From Verrucomicrobiota bacterium (lineage in GTDB: Bacteria; Verrucomicrobiota; Verrucomicrobiia; Chthoniobacterales; UBA10450), in the NCBI GenBank assembly GCA_003218735.1, contig QHOJ01000180.1, positions 1 to 9,803 on the forward strand: a stretch of DNA of 9,803 nt, given 5' to 3'. Made by a program: the position numbers and the translations under genes. The notes under the pieces were generated by a model that was not told the DNA's origin, did not search any database, and saw nothing but the letters and a program-made list of their open reading frames with translations. Positions within the stretch are counted from its first letter, which is position 1. The number at the start of each line of letters is the position of its first letter. Of this stretch, positions 1 to 9,168 are shown piece by piece.

Positions 1-1
1 G

Positions 2-580
2 TTTCGCCAGCACGTCTCTGCAATTGCTTTGATGTTTGTCGCAACTTTAGGCGCGCTCGCATTTTTTGTTTACTCTCAAGTGCACTGGGGTCACTGGAAT
101 ATCTATATGCTGACTCAAGCGGCCGGATGGGGGATCGTTCCCGATTACCTGGCAGTGTTTAAACCGTCGAGTTATCGCTGGCTTCTTCCAGCGCCAAACA
201 ATCCGACCGAGGCCAGCCAGATGTCGATGACTTTGGGCGCGTTGCTCATTCTCGCGATTGCAATTTGCGAACTGTTTCCAGCGATTCGCCGGCTGGCCGG
301 CTGGCCAACACGGGCCGGCCTCTATTTCTGCGCTGCGGTGATCTATTACATTTCAGTCAGCGGAGTGGCCTGCGTGGAGATGGAGAGCATGCTGCGCTAC
401 GAATTTTGCGTGCACGCGCTAATCGTGCTGGCGCTTTTGAATATTCTAAGTCAACTTCACAAGTCGCCGATCTTTCTGCGGGCGTTCGGAATGGCGGCAG
501 CAGTGTTAGTCAGCGCTGCTGGGTTAAGCGTACAGGGTTGGTACGTCTGGAATTTCACCCGGGGGAATTGGGTCGCATAG
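2..580 (+). CDS. C-terminal part of a polytopic membrane protein, possibly a GT-C/PIG-V-like glycosyltransferase (5' end outside window)
   Basis: The reading frame is open from base 2 to the TAG at 578-580, giving 192 visible residues with no start required inside the window; the ATG at 29 is probably internal. About five hydrophobic segments can be seen, near visible residues 6-26, 75-95, 104-124, 135-150 and 160-183, separated by short polar loops, so this is the end of a multi-pass inner-membrane protein. A loop rich in Trp/Tyr/Pro (about residues 28-70) and a SMLRYEF motif just before a membrane helix recall GT-C fold mannosyltransferases of the PIG-V type. That resemblance comes from memory of the family and is weak; a generic polytopic membrane protein is equally possible. 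Its stop lies one base before the ATG of the downstream FAD oxidoreductase, so the two genes are almost certainly co-transcribed and translationally coupled. No catalytic residues can be judged because the N-terminal half is missing. Confidence 0.75.
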   Translation, partial: FRQHVSAIALMFVATLGALAFFVYSQVHWGHWNIYMLTQAAGWGIVPDYLAVFKPSSYRWLLPAPNNPTEASQMSMTLGALLILAIAICELFPAIRRLAGWPTRAGLYFCAAVIYYISVSGVACVEMESMLRYEFCVHALIVLALLNILSQLHKSPIFLRAFGMAAAVLVSAAGLSVQGWYVWNFTRGNWVA

Positions 581-581
581 T

Positions 582-2102
582 ATGAAAACAAAAGTCGCCA
601 TCATCGGGGCGGGGCCCGCAGGTTTGACTGCAGGCTACCTTCTGTCAAAGGAGGGGATTGAGGCTACTGTTCTGGAAGCCGATCCAGTTTATGTCGGTGG
701 TATTTCGCGCACCACCACCTACAAAGGCTTCCACTTCGATATCGGCGGGCACCGTTTCTTTTCCAAATCCAAAGCGGTAGAAGATTTGTGGACCGAGATT
801 TTGCCTAACGACATGCTCGTACGGCCTCGTTCATCGCGTATTTTTTACGGCGGTAAGTTTTTTTCCTATCCGCTCAAGCCGTTTGAAGCGTTGCTCAAGC
901 TCGGCATTATCAAATCCGTTCTTTGCGTCCTCTCCTGGTTAAAAGCGCGCCTCTTCCCGGTGCGAAACCCCCGCAATTTTGAAGAGTGGGTGAGCAACCA
1001 GTTCGGCAAACGACTCTTCAAGACATTCTTCAAGAGCTACACCGAAAAGGTCTGGGGCATGAGCTGCCGTGAAATTTCCGCAGACTGGGCTGCGCAGCGT
1101 ATAAAAGGACTTTCCCTGGGCAGTGCGATCAAGAACGCGCTATTGCCACAGCGCTACAACGGAGATCGAACCAAAGTGATTAAGACATTGATCAATTCCT
1201 TCCGTTATCCGCGCAGAGGTCCCGGCATGATGTGGGAAGCGTGCGCCGAAAAAACGAAAGCGATGGGCGGTAAGATCGAGATGGGCTGTAAGGTTACTCG
1301 TTGTTCTTACGATGACGCCTCTGACACTTGGGCCGTCGAATACAAAGATCGACAGGGTAACTCGCTGACCCTTCAAGCCGAACACGTTATTTCATCCGCA
1401 CCGATGCGGGAACTTGTGTGCGGACTATCCCCGGAGGTAAGTGAGCGAACCAGAGACGCCGCAGAAAACCTCAAATACCGCGACTTTCTCACGGTCATGC
1501 TCATCTTGAAAGATCGAGAGATGTTTGATGATAACTGGATCTACATTCACGACCCAAGCGTGAAGGTTGGTCGGGTGCAAAATTTCCGCTCCTGGTCGCC
1601 AGAGATGGTGCCAGAGCTCGACAAGGTCTGTTACGGTCTGGAATATTTCTGTTTCGAGCACGACGGACTTTGGGATTCGAGCGATAGCGACTTGATCGGG
1701 CTGGCCCAGCGTGAGCTGATTAAGATCGGCCTGGCCAAACAGGGGGATTTGATCGATGGCTGTGTCGTTCGTCAGAAAAAAGCGTATCCCGTTTATGATG
1801 ACGATTATGCCCGCCACGTGGCGATTATTCGTCAGGAGCTCGATCACCGTTATCCGAACCTCCACCTCGTCGGGCGCAATGGCATGCACAAATATAATAA
1901 CCAGGATCACGCCATGATGACTGCCATGTTGTGCGTGGAAAATATTTTGGCCGAGACGAAGCTTTACGATCTTTGGCAGGTCAACGCTGATGCCGAATAT
2001 CACGAAATTGGCGACGAAGTTAGCGAGGAAAAAAGCGGCACGGGATTGCGGCTTGTGCCGACACGCGTGGTCGCTGCTCCCGAGCTTGCACCGGAAGGTT
2101 AA
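582..2102 (+). CDS. FAD-dependent oxidoreductase, UDP-galactopyranose mutase / protoporphyrinogen oxidase-like
   Basis: This complete 506-residue protein opens with a Rossmann dinucleotide-binding motif, GAGPAG at residues 9-14. An acidic residue (Glu32) sits at the end of the second strand, where FAD ribose is normally held, and is followed by a GG pair at 39-40. A GGHRFF motif (55-60) and a C-terminal FAD-contact motif around 430-445 (VGRNGMHKYNNQDHAM) are typical of the NAD(P)/FAD-dependent amine-oxidase-like group that includes UDP-galactopyranose mutase relatives. The exact reaction cannot be read from sequence; the UGM-like layout and the upstream membrane glycosyltransferase-like gene suggest a role with sugar nucleotides or lipid-linked glycans, which is inference. 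The last 45 residues or so are acidic then Pro/Ala-rich and probably disordered. The ATG at 582 follows the upstream stop by one base, fixing the start by coupling. It ends 34 bp from the convergent gcvP stop, with no clear terminator between. Confidence 0.85.
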   Translation: MKTKVAIIGAGPAGLTAGYLLSKEGIEATVLEADPVYVGGISRTTTYKGFHFDIGGHRFFSKSKAVEDLWTEILPNDMLVRPRSSRIFYGGKFFSYPLKPFEALLKLGIIKSVLCVLSWLKARLFPVRNPRNFEEWVSNQFGKRLFKTFFKSYTEKVWGMSCREISADWAAQRIKGLSLGSAIKNALLPQRYNGDRTKVIKTLINSFRYPRRGPGMMWEACAEKTKAMGGKIEMGCKVTRCSYDDASDTWAVEYKDRQGNSLTLQAEHVISSAPMRELVCGLSPEVSERTRDAAENLKYRDFLTVMLILKDREMFDDNWIYIHDPSVKVGRVQNFRSWSPEMVPELDKVCYGLEYFCFEHDGLWDSSDSDLIGLAQRELIKIGLAKQGDLIDGCVVRQKKAYPVYDDDYARHVAIIRQELDHRYPNLHLVGRNGMHKYNNQDHAMMTAMLCVENILAETKLYDLWQVNADAEYHEIGDEVSEEKSGTGLRLVPTRVVAAPELAPEG

Positions 2103-2136
2103 AATTGCCGCGCTGTTTTTCGGTGACAGACTGCCG

Positions 2137-5073
2137 CTAAACAGATTCCTCGAGGGGCGGGCAGGAGCAGAAGAGATTTCGGTCGCCGTAAACGTTATCG
2201 ATCCTGGCGACGGCGGGCCAGAATTTGTGCTCGCATGTCCACGGCGCGGGAAAAGCTGCTTGTTCGCGTGAGTAAGGCCGGTCCCACTTTTCGGAAGCAA
2301 TTTGCCGCACTGTGTGCGGGGCGTTTTTTAAGAGGTTGTTTTTCCGATCAGTTTTTCCATTCGCGATCGTTTCAATCTCTGCGTGGATCGAGATCAGGGC
2401 GTCACAAAAACGATCAAGCTCGTGTTTCGGTTCGCTCTCAGTAGGTTCGACCATCATCGTTCCGGCGACGGGCCAGGAAATCGTCGGCGCGTGAAATCCA
2501 TAATCCATCAAACGTTTTGCGACATCCTCCACTTCGATTCCGGCATCCTTCCATCGCCGAAGATCGAGAATGCATTCATGCGCAACCAGACCATGTTTGC
2601 CTTTGAAAAGGACTGGAAAATATGGATCGAGCCGCTTTGCAATATAGTTTGCATTTAAGATCGCGATCTTAGTCGCTTCGGTTAATCCGCCCGGGCCCAT
2701 CATGCGGATGTACATCCACGAAATTGTCAGAATACTCGCGCTGCCGTATGGCGCTGCGGACACGTTTCCGCCTTTGCCGCCGCCATGTTGATAATCCGAG
2801 CCGATGTTTCCAGTCGGCGGCCGTTTCCCTCGTTCGCCTTCGCCAAAAACGATACGACCTGTTTCTGGATCGAGGACGAATTGGCGCGGTAGAAACGCCG
2901 CGAGATGTTTCGCGACACCGATCGGACCTACGCCTGGGCCGCCCCCGCCATGAGGAATGCAAAACGTCTTGTGCAAATTTAAATGGCAAACATCTGCGCC
3001 GTAATCGCCGGGGCGGCACAGCCCGACTTGCGCGTTCATGTTCGCTCCGTCCATATATACCTGGCCGCCGTGCGCATGCACGACCTCGCAAATCTCACGA
3101 ATAGTGGTTTCGAAAACGCCATGCGTCGAAGGGTATGTCACCATTAACGCGGCGAGATCGCGCGCATGCTCATCTGCTTTTGCGCGCAGATCGGCAAGAT
3201 CGATATCGCCATCTTTCAAACACGCAACCGAGAGAACTTTAAAACCGGCCATCACTGCGCTGGCGGGATTTGTCCCATGCGCCGAGGTAGGGACGAGACA
3301 GATATTACGATGAGCTTCGCCGCGCGACGCGTGATACTCGCGGATCGCGAGCAGCCCGGCGAATTCTCCCTGGGATCCAGCATTGGGCTGCAATGAAACG
3401 GCAGCAAAACCTGAGATCTCAGCGAGCCATTCTTCCAATTGCTTGCAAATCTCCGTGTAACCGGTGGTCTGATCACTCGGCGCAAACGGATGCAACCTGG
3501 AGATTTCAGGCCATGAAATCGGAAACATTTCCGCGGTAGCATTCAATTTCATCGTGCACGAGCCGAGCGGAATCATCGAAGTGGTTAGAGACAGATCGCG
3601 CGATTCGAGTTTTTTAAGATAACGGAGCATTTCTGTCTCCGTGTCGTGTCTGTTGAAGATAGGATGCGTCAGGAAATCGGAATTGCGGATTGCGAATTGC
3701 TGAATGTGAATTGGCGGTTCGCCGAGATCATCATCAGCAAAATCACGAACGTGAGTGCCACGGAAAATCGACATCAACACCTCGATGTCACGATTGGTAG
3801 TCGTTTCATCGAATGAGATGCCAACGGCGCGCGGCCCGAAAGGCCGTAAGTTGCAACCCGCCTTCTCCGCATGCTCGATGAGCGTGTTGCTCGATTCGAC
3901 TTCGACGCGGATCGTGTCGAAAAAGTCTTCATGGATAACGGTAAGGCCAAGAGCGCGCAGACCCCGTGCGAGCTGGCTGATCAGGCGATGAACGCGTTCG
4001 GCGATTGCGCGAAGACCGCGCGGTCCATGATAAACCACGTACATCGAAGCGATGACCGCGAGTAGCACCTGCGCGGTGCAAATATTGCTGGTGGCTTTAT
4101 CGCGCCGAATATGTTGCTCCCGCGTTTGCAATGCGAGGCGGTAAGCCGGCCGGCCTTCAGCATCGTGCGAAACGCCGACCAGGCGCCCCGGCATGTGACG
4201 TTTATATTCCTCGCGCGTGGCAAAGTATGCGGCATGTGGTCCGCCAAACCCGAGAGGCACACCGAAGCGCTGCGTATTGCCTACCGCCACATCAGCGCCG
4301 AATTCTCCCGGTGGTTTCAATAATGTCAGCGCCAAAATATCCGCTGCAACCACAACGAGCGCGCCAGCCGCGTGCGCTTGCTCGACAAATTGACTGTAAT
4401 CGTAAATCGCCCCGTCCGTGGCGGGATACTGGACAAGTGCGCCAAAAACGGTGTTGTCGAATTTGAACTGCGAGAAATTGTCGATCTTGACCTCGATGCC
4501 GACCGGCTTCGCCCGGGTGCGAACGACTTCAATGGTCTGCGGATGGCAGTTGTTCGCGACGAAAAACATTTTCCGATTGGGAACGACCGCATGACAAAGC
4601 GCCATTGCTTCGGCGGCGGCGGTGGCTTCATCGAGAAGAGACGCGTTCGCAACATCGAGCTTGGTAAGATCGACAATCATTGTCTGAAAATTAAGCAGCG
4701 CTTCCAGTCGGCCTTGAGCGAGCTCAGCTTGATAGGGCGTGTAAGCGGTGTACCAGCCGGGATTTTCCAGAATGTTTCGCTGAATGACTGGCGGCGTGAT
4801 GCAATCGGAATAACCAGCGCCGATGAACGAGCGGAGCACCTTGTTCTTTTTCGAAATCGCGCGCAGTTCCGCCAGCGCTTCGCTCTCCGATCTTGCTTCC
4901 GGAAAATTTAATTGCCGAGTCAGCCGGATATTTTTCGGAATCGCCGCTTCGATCAACCCATCGAGATTTTCGAAACCGACATCGCGGAGCATTTGCGCCA
5001 CCTCCGCTTCGTTCGGGCCAATGTGACGACGCGCGAAAGAATTGAGATCAGTGTCGTTTTCGCGCATCTGCAT
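2137..5073 (-). CDS. gcvP: Glycine dehydrogenase (aminomethyl-transferring), glycine cleavage system P protein
   Basis: This 978-residue protein is the PLP-dependent P protein of the glycine cleavage system, which decarboxylates glycine and passes the aminomethyl group to lipoyl-GcvH. The sequence is of GcvP type from end to end: an N-terminal RHIGP motif, [13 protein letters not shown], the fused central [13 protein letters not shown] block, and the PLP-binding segment [16 protein letters not shown] with Lys702 as the Schiff-base lysine (E. coli Lys706). The C-terminus ends with the characteristic [13 protein letters not shown]. It is slightly longer than the E. coli protein (957 aa), mainly from a Gly-rich insertion at residues 738-769 and a repeat-derived linker near residues 453-466. 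The start is the ATG at 5071-5073; a second ATG two codons in (5067) is possible, and neither has a good Shine-Dalgarno. It lies 97 bp downstream of ilvA in the same direction. No gcvT, gcvH or lpd is in the window, and no glycine riboswitch was recognised in the short upstream spacer. Confidence 0.97.
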   Translation of the reverse strand: MQMRENDTDLNSFARRHIGPNEAEVAQMLRDVGFENLDGLIEAAIPKNIRLTRQLNFPEARSESEALAELRAISKKNKVLRSFIGAGYSDCITPPVIQRNILENPGWYTAYTPYQAELAQGRLEALLNFQTMIVDLTKLDVANASLLDEATAAAEAMALCHAVVPNRKMFFVANNCHPQTIEVVRTRAKPVGIEVKIDNFSQFKFDNTVFGALVQYPATDGAIYDYSQFVEQAHAAGALVVVAADILALTLLKPPGEFGADVAVGNTQRFGVPLGFGGPHAAYFATREEYKRHMPGRLVGVSHDAEGRPAYRLALQTREQHIRRDKATSNICTAQVLLAVIASMYVVYHGPRGLRAIAERVHRLISQLARGLRALGLTVIHEDFFDTIRVEVESSNTLIEHAEKAGCNLRPFGPRAVGISFDETTTNRDIEVLMSIFRGTHVRDFADDDLGEPPIHIQQFAIRNSDFLTHPIFNRHDTETEMLRYLKKLESRDLSLTTSMIPLGSCTMKLNATAEMFPISWPEISRLHPFAPSDQTTGYTEICKQLEEWLAEISGFAAVSLQPNAGSQGEFAGLLAIREYHASRGEAHRNICLVPTSAHGTNPASAVMAGFKVLSVACLKDGDIDLADLRAKADEHARDLAALMVTYPSTHGVFETTIREICEVVHAHGGQVYMDGANMNAQVGLCRPGDYGADVCHLNLHKTFCIPHGGGGPGVGPIGVAKHLAAFLPRQFVLDPETGRIVFGEGERGKRPPTGNIGSDYQHGGGKGGNVSAAPYGSASILTISWMYIRMMGPGGLTEATKIAILNANYIAKRLDPYFPVLFKGKHGLVAHECILDLRRWKDAGIEVEDVAKRLMDYGFHAPTISWPVAGTMMVEPTESEPKHELDRFCDALISIHAEIETIANGKTDRKNNLLKNAPHTVRQIASEKWDRPYSREQAAFPAPWTCEHKFWPAVARIDNVYGDRNLFCSCPPLEESV

Positions 5074-5172
5074 TTGAGGAGACTACGGAAGGCGAATCAC
5101 GCTTCAAGTTTGTGGGCAATGCGGAAGGTCAGTGGAGCCACGATCATCGGAACACCAAGGTCCCTACCACAT

Positions 5173-6284
5173 TTATTTTGAGTCGTAGGTTTTGACGCCG
5201 TGGCTTTTCAATTTGGCGCGGAGTTCGGCCAGATGTTCATGGTTCCGTGTTTCAACTGTGCAAAGGACATTGACGGCAGAAACGTCCGAACTGGCGAACG
5301 CGCGATCGTGCACCACCTGTTTGATGCTCGCGCCGATGGAAGCCATTTGAGTGGCGAGATCGGCGAGGCCGCCGGGACGATCGCTAATTACAGCGGTGAA
5401 TCGGCCGAGCCGACCGTCCGCGACCAAACCTCGTTCAATCACGCGGCTAAGCACGTTGGGATCGATGTTTCCGCCGCAAAGTAAAAGAACCACTCGCTTA
5501 CCCGCCAGGTCTTTTAATTTTCCAGAAAGACACGCGGCGAGTGCAGTCGCGGCGGCACCTTCGATGACGCTCTTCTCTAGCTCGACCAAACGCAGGATCG
5601 CAACAGCTATCTCTTCTTCCGTAACAGTAATCGTTTGATCGACAAGCGAACGCGCAATCTCAAATGCATTTGATCCAACTTGAGGAATAGCGAGGCCATC
5701 AGCCAGCGTTGGATGCAGCGCAACTTTCACTGGCTTGCCTGCCTCAAGCGCCGCGGAAAAACTTGCGACGTTTTCTCCTTCGACGGCGACAATTTTCGCG
5801 TCCGGTCGCAGAGTTTTGACGGCCAAGGAAACGCCGGCGAGCAAACCCGCGCCACCCACCGGAATGATCACCGCGTCCAGATCGGGAACTTGCTCGACGA
5901 TTTCGAGTCCCATCGTTCCCTGGCCGGCAATGATCGCCGGATCGTCATACCCATCGATGTAGGCGAGTCCTTTTTCTTTCGCGACTTCGGCATCACCACT
6001 GTAGCAGGAATGCCGAGCAATTTCCCCTGGTAGGCAAGCGCCTGAGCGTGATTGCCCGCGGACGCGGCGATCACGCCGCGCTTCTGCTGATCCGGCGGCA
6101 ATTGGGCCAGAGCGTTACGCGCGCCGCGTTCCTTGAAACTTCCGGTGCGCTGCAAATTGTCGAGCTTGCAGAAGATCTTCATACCCGTGATCTCACTCAG
6201 CGGAATGGAATCTGGGCAGGGAGAATAGTAGATCGCGCCGGTGATGCGTTGACGCGCCGCTTCGATATCGCCAAACCTGACCAC
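5173..6284 (-). pseudogene. ilvA: Threonine dehydratase (threonine ammonia-lyase) with C-terminal ACT domain, broken by an internal frameshifting deletion
   Basis: Two reading frames together make one fold-type II PLP enzyme that deaminates threonine to 2-oxobutyrate for isoleucine synthesis. The first part (GTG start at 6284, to about 5993) carries RTGSFKERGA with the PLP lysine at residue 51, and SAGNHAQ. The second part (about 5994 to the TAA at 5173-5175) carries AEVAKEKGLAYIDGYDDP, AGQGTMGLE, the Gly-rich phosphate loop VGGAGLLAG, CGGNID and a C-terminal ACT domain with RPGGLADLATQ. Compared with E. coli TdcB, about 31 residues after VVMP are missing and the frame changes by -1 at the junction, so no full-length protein can be made. 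The motif gatgcc at 5989-5994 fits both edges of the junction, as expected for deletion between short direct repeats. The GTG start follows a possible GGAG by 10 nt and is the only start codon after an in-frame stop; it lies inside the aberrant ppdK 3' end. Alternatively the lesion is an assembly error in an intact gene. Confidence 0.88.
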
Positions 6285-9000
6285 GCCCTCTAATCTCCGA
6301 GGGACTGCAGCTCACGTAATTCAAACCAAGCCGGTGACAGAATTTGACGCTTGCAGGCTCACCGCCGTGTTCCCCACAGATTCCGAGTTTGATGTCCGGA
6401 CGAGTTTTTCGTCCCAAGTCGCGCGTTATCTCCATTAGTCGGCCGACGCCTTTCTGATCGATCGATGCGAACGGATTTGCATCGATAATATCGAGCTCGG
6501 CATAAGTGGGCAGAAAACTCCCGGAGTCGTCGCGGCTCATCCCAAGAGTCGTCTGCGTCAGATCGTTTGTGCCAAAACTGAAAAACTCGGCGTCGCGCGC
6601 GATTTGGTCGGCCACGAGCGCGGCGCGCGGAATTTCAATCATCGTCCCGACGAGATAATTGAATTTCGTCTCTCGCTCCCGAGCGATTGCCTCCGCGACG
6701 CGGCGGACGATGTCGATCTGAAGCTTTAGCTCGCGCGGAAATCCTACCAGCGGAATCATGATTTCAGGATGAACCTTGATGCCTTTGCGCTGCACTGGAT
6801 AAACGATGCCGAGGCGACAACCGCGATGGCCGAGCATCGGGTTAAATTCGTGCAGTTCATGCACACGACGGGAGATCTGTTCAACTGCTACGCCGAGTTT
6901 GTTTGCCAATTCGCTTTGTTGAGCGTGATCGTGCGGCAGAAACTCGTGCAGCGGCGGATCAAGAAAACGAATCGTCGCCGGCAATCCATCAAGTGCGTTG
7001 AAGATGCCGACAAAATCTTCTCGCTGGTAGGGAAGCAGCTTAGCCAGCGCTCGCGCCCGCTCCTCTTTCGTGCCCGCGAGAATCATCTCGCGCATGGCGT
7101 CTATCCGGTCGCCTTCAAAAAACATGTGCTCAGTGCGGCAGAGACCAATTCCTTCCGCGCCGAACGCGACGGCGGTTATGACTTGCTCGGGGGTATCTGC
7201 ATTTGTCCGCACGCCGAGAGTGCGGAAATCGTCGGCCCACTTCATGAGCTTTGAGTATTCCTGGTAGCTAATGCTCTTTTTCGCATTAAGCGAGCGGTCC
7301 ACCAACACCTGAATAATCTCCGAGGGTGCAGTCGTCACTTCGCCGGCAAACACTTCACCCGCCGTTCCATCAATCGAGATATAATCCCCCTGCTTCAAGC
7401 TCATGCCGTTCGCGCTCAACGTACGTTTCTGGTAGTCGATTTGAATCCCGGTTGCGCCGCACACGCATACTTTTCCCATCTGCCGCGCCACCAACGCGGC
7501 GTGTGAAGAAACGCCTCCGCGCGAAGTGAGGATTCCCTCCGCCGCGATCATCCCGCGCAAATCTTCCGGTGAAGTTTCAATGCGCGCGAGCACGACCTTT
7601 TCGCCTTTTCCCGAGCGGGCTACTGCTTCTTCCGCGCTGAAAACGACATGGCCAGATGCGGCGCCGGGTCCGGCCGCCAGGCCGCTGCCGATTTTTTTCG
7701 CGTTACTGGCTGACTGTCGATCGAAGATAGGCGCCAAAAGATGAGCAAGCGAATCGGCTGGGATTCGTCGAACCGCCTCTTTTTTGCTGATTAATTTTTC
7801 GCCGACCATGTCGACAGCGATGCGAACGGCAGCATGGCCGGTGCGCTTGCCATTGCGCGTCTGCAAAATGTAAAGGTGATTGTCCTCCACCGTGAATTCG
7901 AGGTCCTGCATGTCCTTAAAGTGCTCTTCCAGGGTTGCGCGGACTTTCATCAGGTCTCTGTGCGCCGCCGGCATTTGCTTCGCGAGATCGGCAATCGGAT
8001 GCGGCGTGCGCACGCCTGCGACCACATCTTCGCCTTGCGCGTTGATTAGATATTCACCGTAAAAAACTTTTTCTCCGCTCGCTGGGTCGCGTGTGAAAGC
8101 CACACCGGTCGCGCTTGTCTCGCCCATGTTCCCAAACACCATCGTCTGGACATTGACCGCAGTTCCCCAGTCGTGCGGGATACCATATCTCCGGCGATAA
8201 ACCATCGCGCGATCATTCATCCACGAGCCGAAGACCGCGCCAATTGCGCCCCAGAGCTGTTGCTTCGGATCTTGTGGAAATGATTTCCCGGTCCGCTCCT
8301 CGATTAGGGCTTTAAAGCGCTTTACCAGCTCCTTCAAATCGGCGGCCGTGAGTTTTACATCTGGGAAATCATGTTTGCCGTAACGTTGATCTTTTAAGTG
8401 TTCGATCACGCTTTCGAACGGCTCATGGTCCTCGCCTGGCCGCTTTTGGACGCCCATGACGACATCGCCGTACATCTGCAAGAAGCGCCGATATGAGTCC
8501 CAGGCAAAGCGTGCGTTTTTTGTTTTCTTCGCAATAATCTCTACCACCTCATCGTTCATTCCGAGGTTCAGGATCGTGTCCATCATCCCCGGCATGGAAT
8601 CGCGCGCCCCTGAGCGGACCGAAACGAGCAACGGTTGCTCCTTGTCGCCCAACTTTTTCCCGACGGATTCTTGAACCCTGGCGAGTGCGGCGGCCAGTTG
8701 CGCTTCCAATTGGGACGGGTAGGTGCGCTTGTGATCGTAAAAATAACTGCAGACTTCGGTCGTGATCGTGAATCCCGGCGGCACAGGCAAACCGATGCGT
8801 GTCATCTCGTGCAGATTTGCGCCCTTGCCGCCGAGGAGCGGCTTCATGCTCCCAGCGCCGTCCGCATGGCCATCGCCGAAGTAGTAAACATAACGCGGCA
8901 TTTTCCTTAACTTCGCGGAAGCCGCACGGCGGCTCGAGGTCGACCTTATTTTTGGGCGGCGAATTTTTTTGCGACCGGTAGATTTTCGTTTTGCGACCAT
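6193..9000 (-). CDS. ppdK: Pyruvate, phosphate dikinase with a short internal deletion and an aberrant C-terminus
   Basis: This enzyme interconverts pyruvate + ATP + Pi and PEP + AMP + PPi. Domains appear in the usual order: an N-terminal ATP-grasp region ([28 protein letters not shown]), the swivelling phosphohistidine domain ([14 protein letters not shown], catalytic His500 counted from this start), and the C-terminal PEP/pyruvate barrel ([42 protein letters not shown] with catalytic Cys875). Three starts are possible: TTG 9042, ATG 9000 (chosen) and ATG 8901, where homology to typical PPDKs begins; the first 33 residues from 9000 are Lys/Arg/Ser-rich. Two defects stand out. Between LGIVYP and VQRKGIKV (about 6796) some 16 residues expected in the family (EI..MQ.RAI.EAA) are absent in frame. 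After YVSCSP (6301) the expected FRVPIARLAAAQAAL-type tail is replaced by 35 residues translated out of frame from the start of ilvA, overlapping it by 92 nt. Whether the product is active is doubtful. Confidence 0.92.
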   Translation of the reverse strand: MVAKRKSTGRKKIRRPKIRSTSSRRAASAKLRKMPRYVYYFGDGHADGAGSMKPLLGGKGANLHEMTRIGLPVPPGFTITTEVCSYFYDHKRTYPSQLEAQLAAALARVQESVGKKLGDKEQPLLVSVRSGARDSMPGMMDTILNLGMNDEVVEIIAKKTKNARFAWDSYRRFLQMYGDVVMGVQKRPGEDHEPFESVIEHLKDQRYGKHDFPDVKLTAADLKELVKRFKALIEERTGKSFPQDPKQQLWGAIGAVFGSWMNDRAMVYRRRYGIPHDWGTAVNVQTMVFGNMGETSATGVAFTRDPASGEKVFYGEYLINAQGEDVVAGVRTPHPIADLAKQMPAAHRDLMKVRATLEEHFKDMQDLEFTVEDNHLYILQTRNGKRTGHAAVRIAVDMVGEKLISKKEAVRRIPADSLAHLLAPIFDRQSASNAKKIGSGLAAGPGAASGHVVFSAEEAVARSGKGEKVVLARIETSPEDLRGMIAAEGILTSRGGVSSHAALVARQMGKVCVCGATGIQIDYQKRTLSANGMSLKQGDYISIDGTAGEVFAGEVTTAPSEIIQVLVDRSLNAKKSISYQEYSKLMKWADDFRTLGVRTNADTPEQVITAVAFGAEGIGLCRTEHMFFEGDRIDAMREMILAGTKEERARALAKLLPYQREDFVGIFNALDGLPATIRFLDPPLHEFLPHDHAQQSELANKLGVAVEQISRRVHELHEFNPMLGHRGCRLGIVYPVQRKGIKVHPEIMIPLVGFPRELKLQIDIVRRVAEAIARERETKFNYLVGTMIEIPRAALVADQIARDAEFFSFGTNDLTQTTLGMSRDDSGSFLPTYAELDIIDANPFASIDQKGVGRLMEITRDLGRKTRPDIKLGICGEHGGEPASVKFCHRLGLNYVSCSPSEIRGRGQVWRYRSGASTHHRRDLLFSLPRFHSAE

Positions 9001-9118
9001 GATTGAGGAACGCGGCCGAGCTTCGGTCGGCGAACGCGCCAAAGTAGTTCCACCAGTTTAGGTGTCAATGAGCCGTCCATTGGCGCGCGTCCCGGTAGTC
9101 AGCTAAGTGTAATGGCAG

Positions 9119-9133
9119 GCGCTTCGCCAGCGC
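9119..9133. other. Small GC-rich hairpin between the PUR-family gene and ppdK
   Basis: GCGCT at 9119-9123 and AGCGC at 9129-9133 form a perfect 5-bp stem around a 5-nt loop. It lies just past the stop of the PUR-family gene on the - strand. There is no T-run after it on either strand, so it is not a convincing intrinsic terminator; it could be a weak attenuator, part of a degenerate intergenic repeat, or chance. The 9-mer gcgcgtccc occurs twice nearby (9085-9093 and 9130-9138). Confidence 0.2.
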
Positions 9134-9168
9134 GTCCCAGACTGTTCCAGCCCTGAAACCTTTTGCGA

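Noticed and set aside
2103..2136. Bidirectional terminator between the convergent oxidoreductase and gcvP genes
   Set aside because: Only a 4-bp ctgt/acag pairing with a 9-nt loop is present, too weak to support a terminator call.
1425..2300. 291-codon open frame on the - strand antisense to the FAD oxidoreductase and the gcvP end
   Set aside because: It lies opposite well-supported genes and resembles no family; a shadow of codon bias on the true coding strand.
4372..4911. 179-codon + strand open frame inside gcvP
   Set aside because: It is antisense to intact, highly conserved gcvP and shows no domain-like features.
5076..5172. Short peptide-like frame in the ilvA-gcvP spacer (- strand, ending IAHKLEA)
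   Set aside because: Only about 16 codons follow its ATG, with no ribosome binding site or known family; consistent with chance in a 97-bp spacer.
5970..5995. Programmed -1 frameshift for ilvA at the A-rich tract (gaaagaaaaagg on the - strand)
   Set aside because: The direction (-1) fits and a slippery-looking A run is present, but about 31 family residues are missing at the same place, so frameshifting would not restore a normal enzyme. A homopolymer miscall alone is excluded for the same reason.
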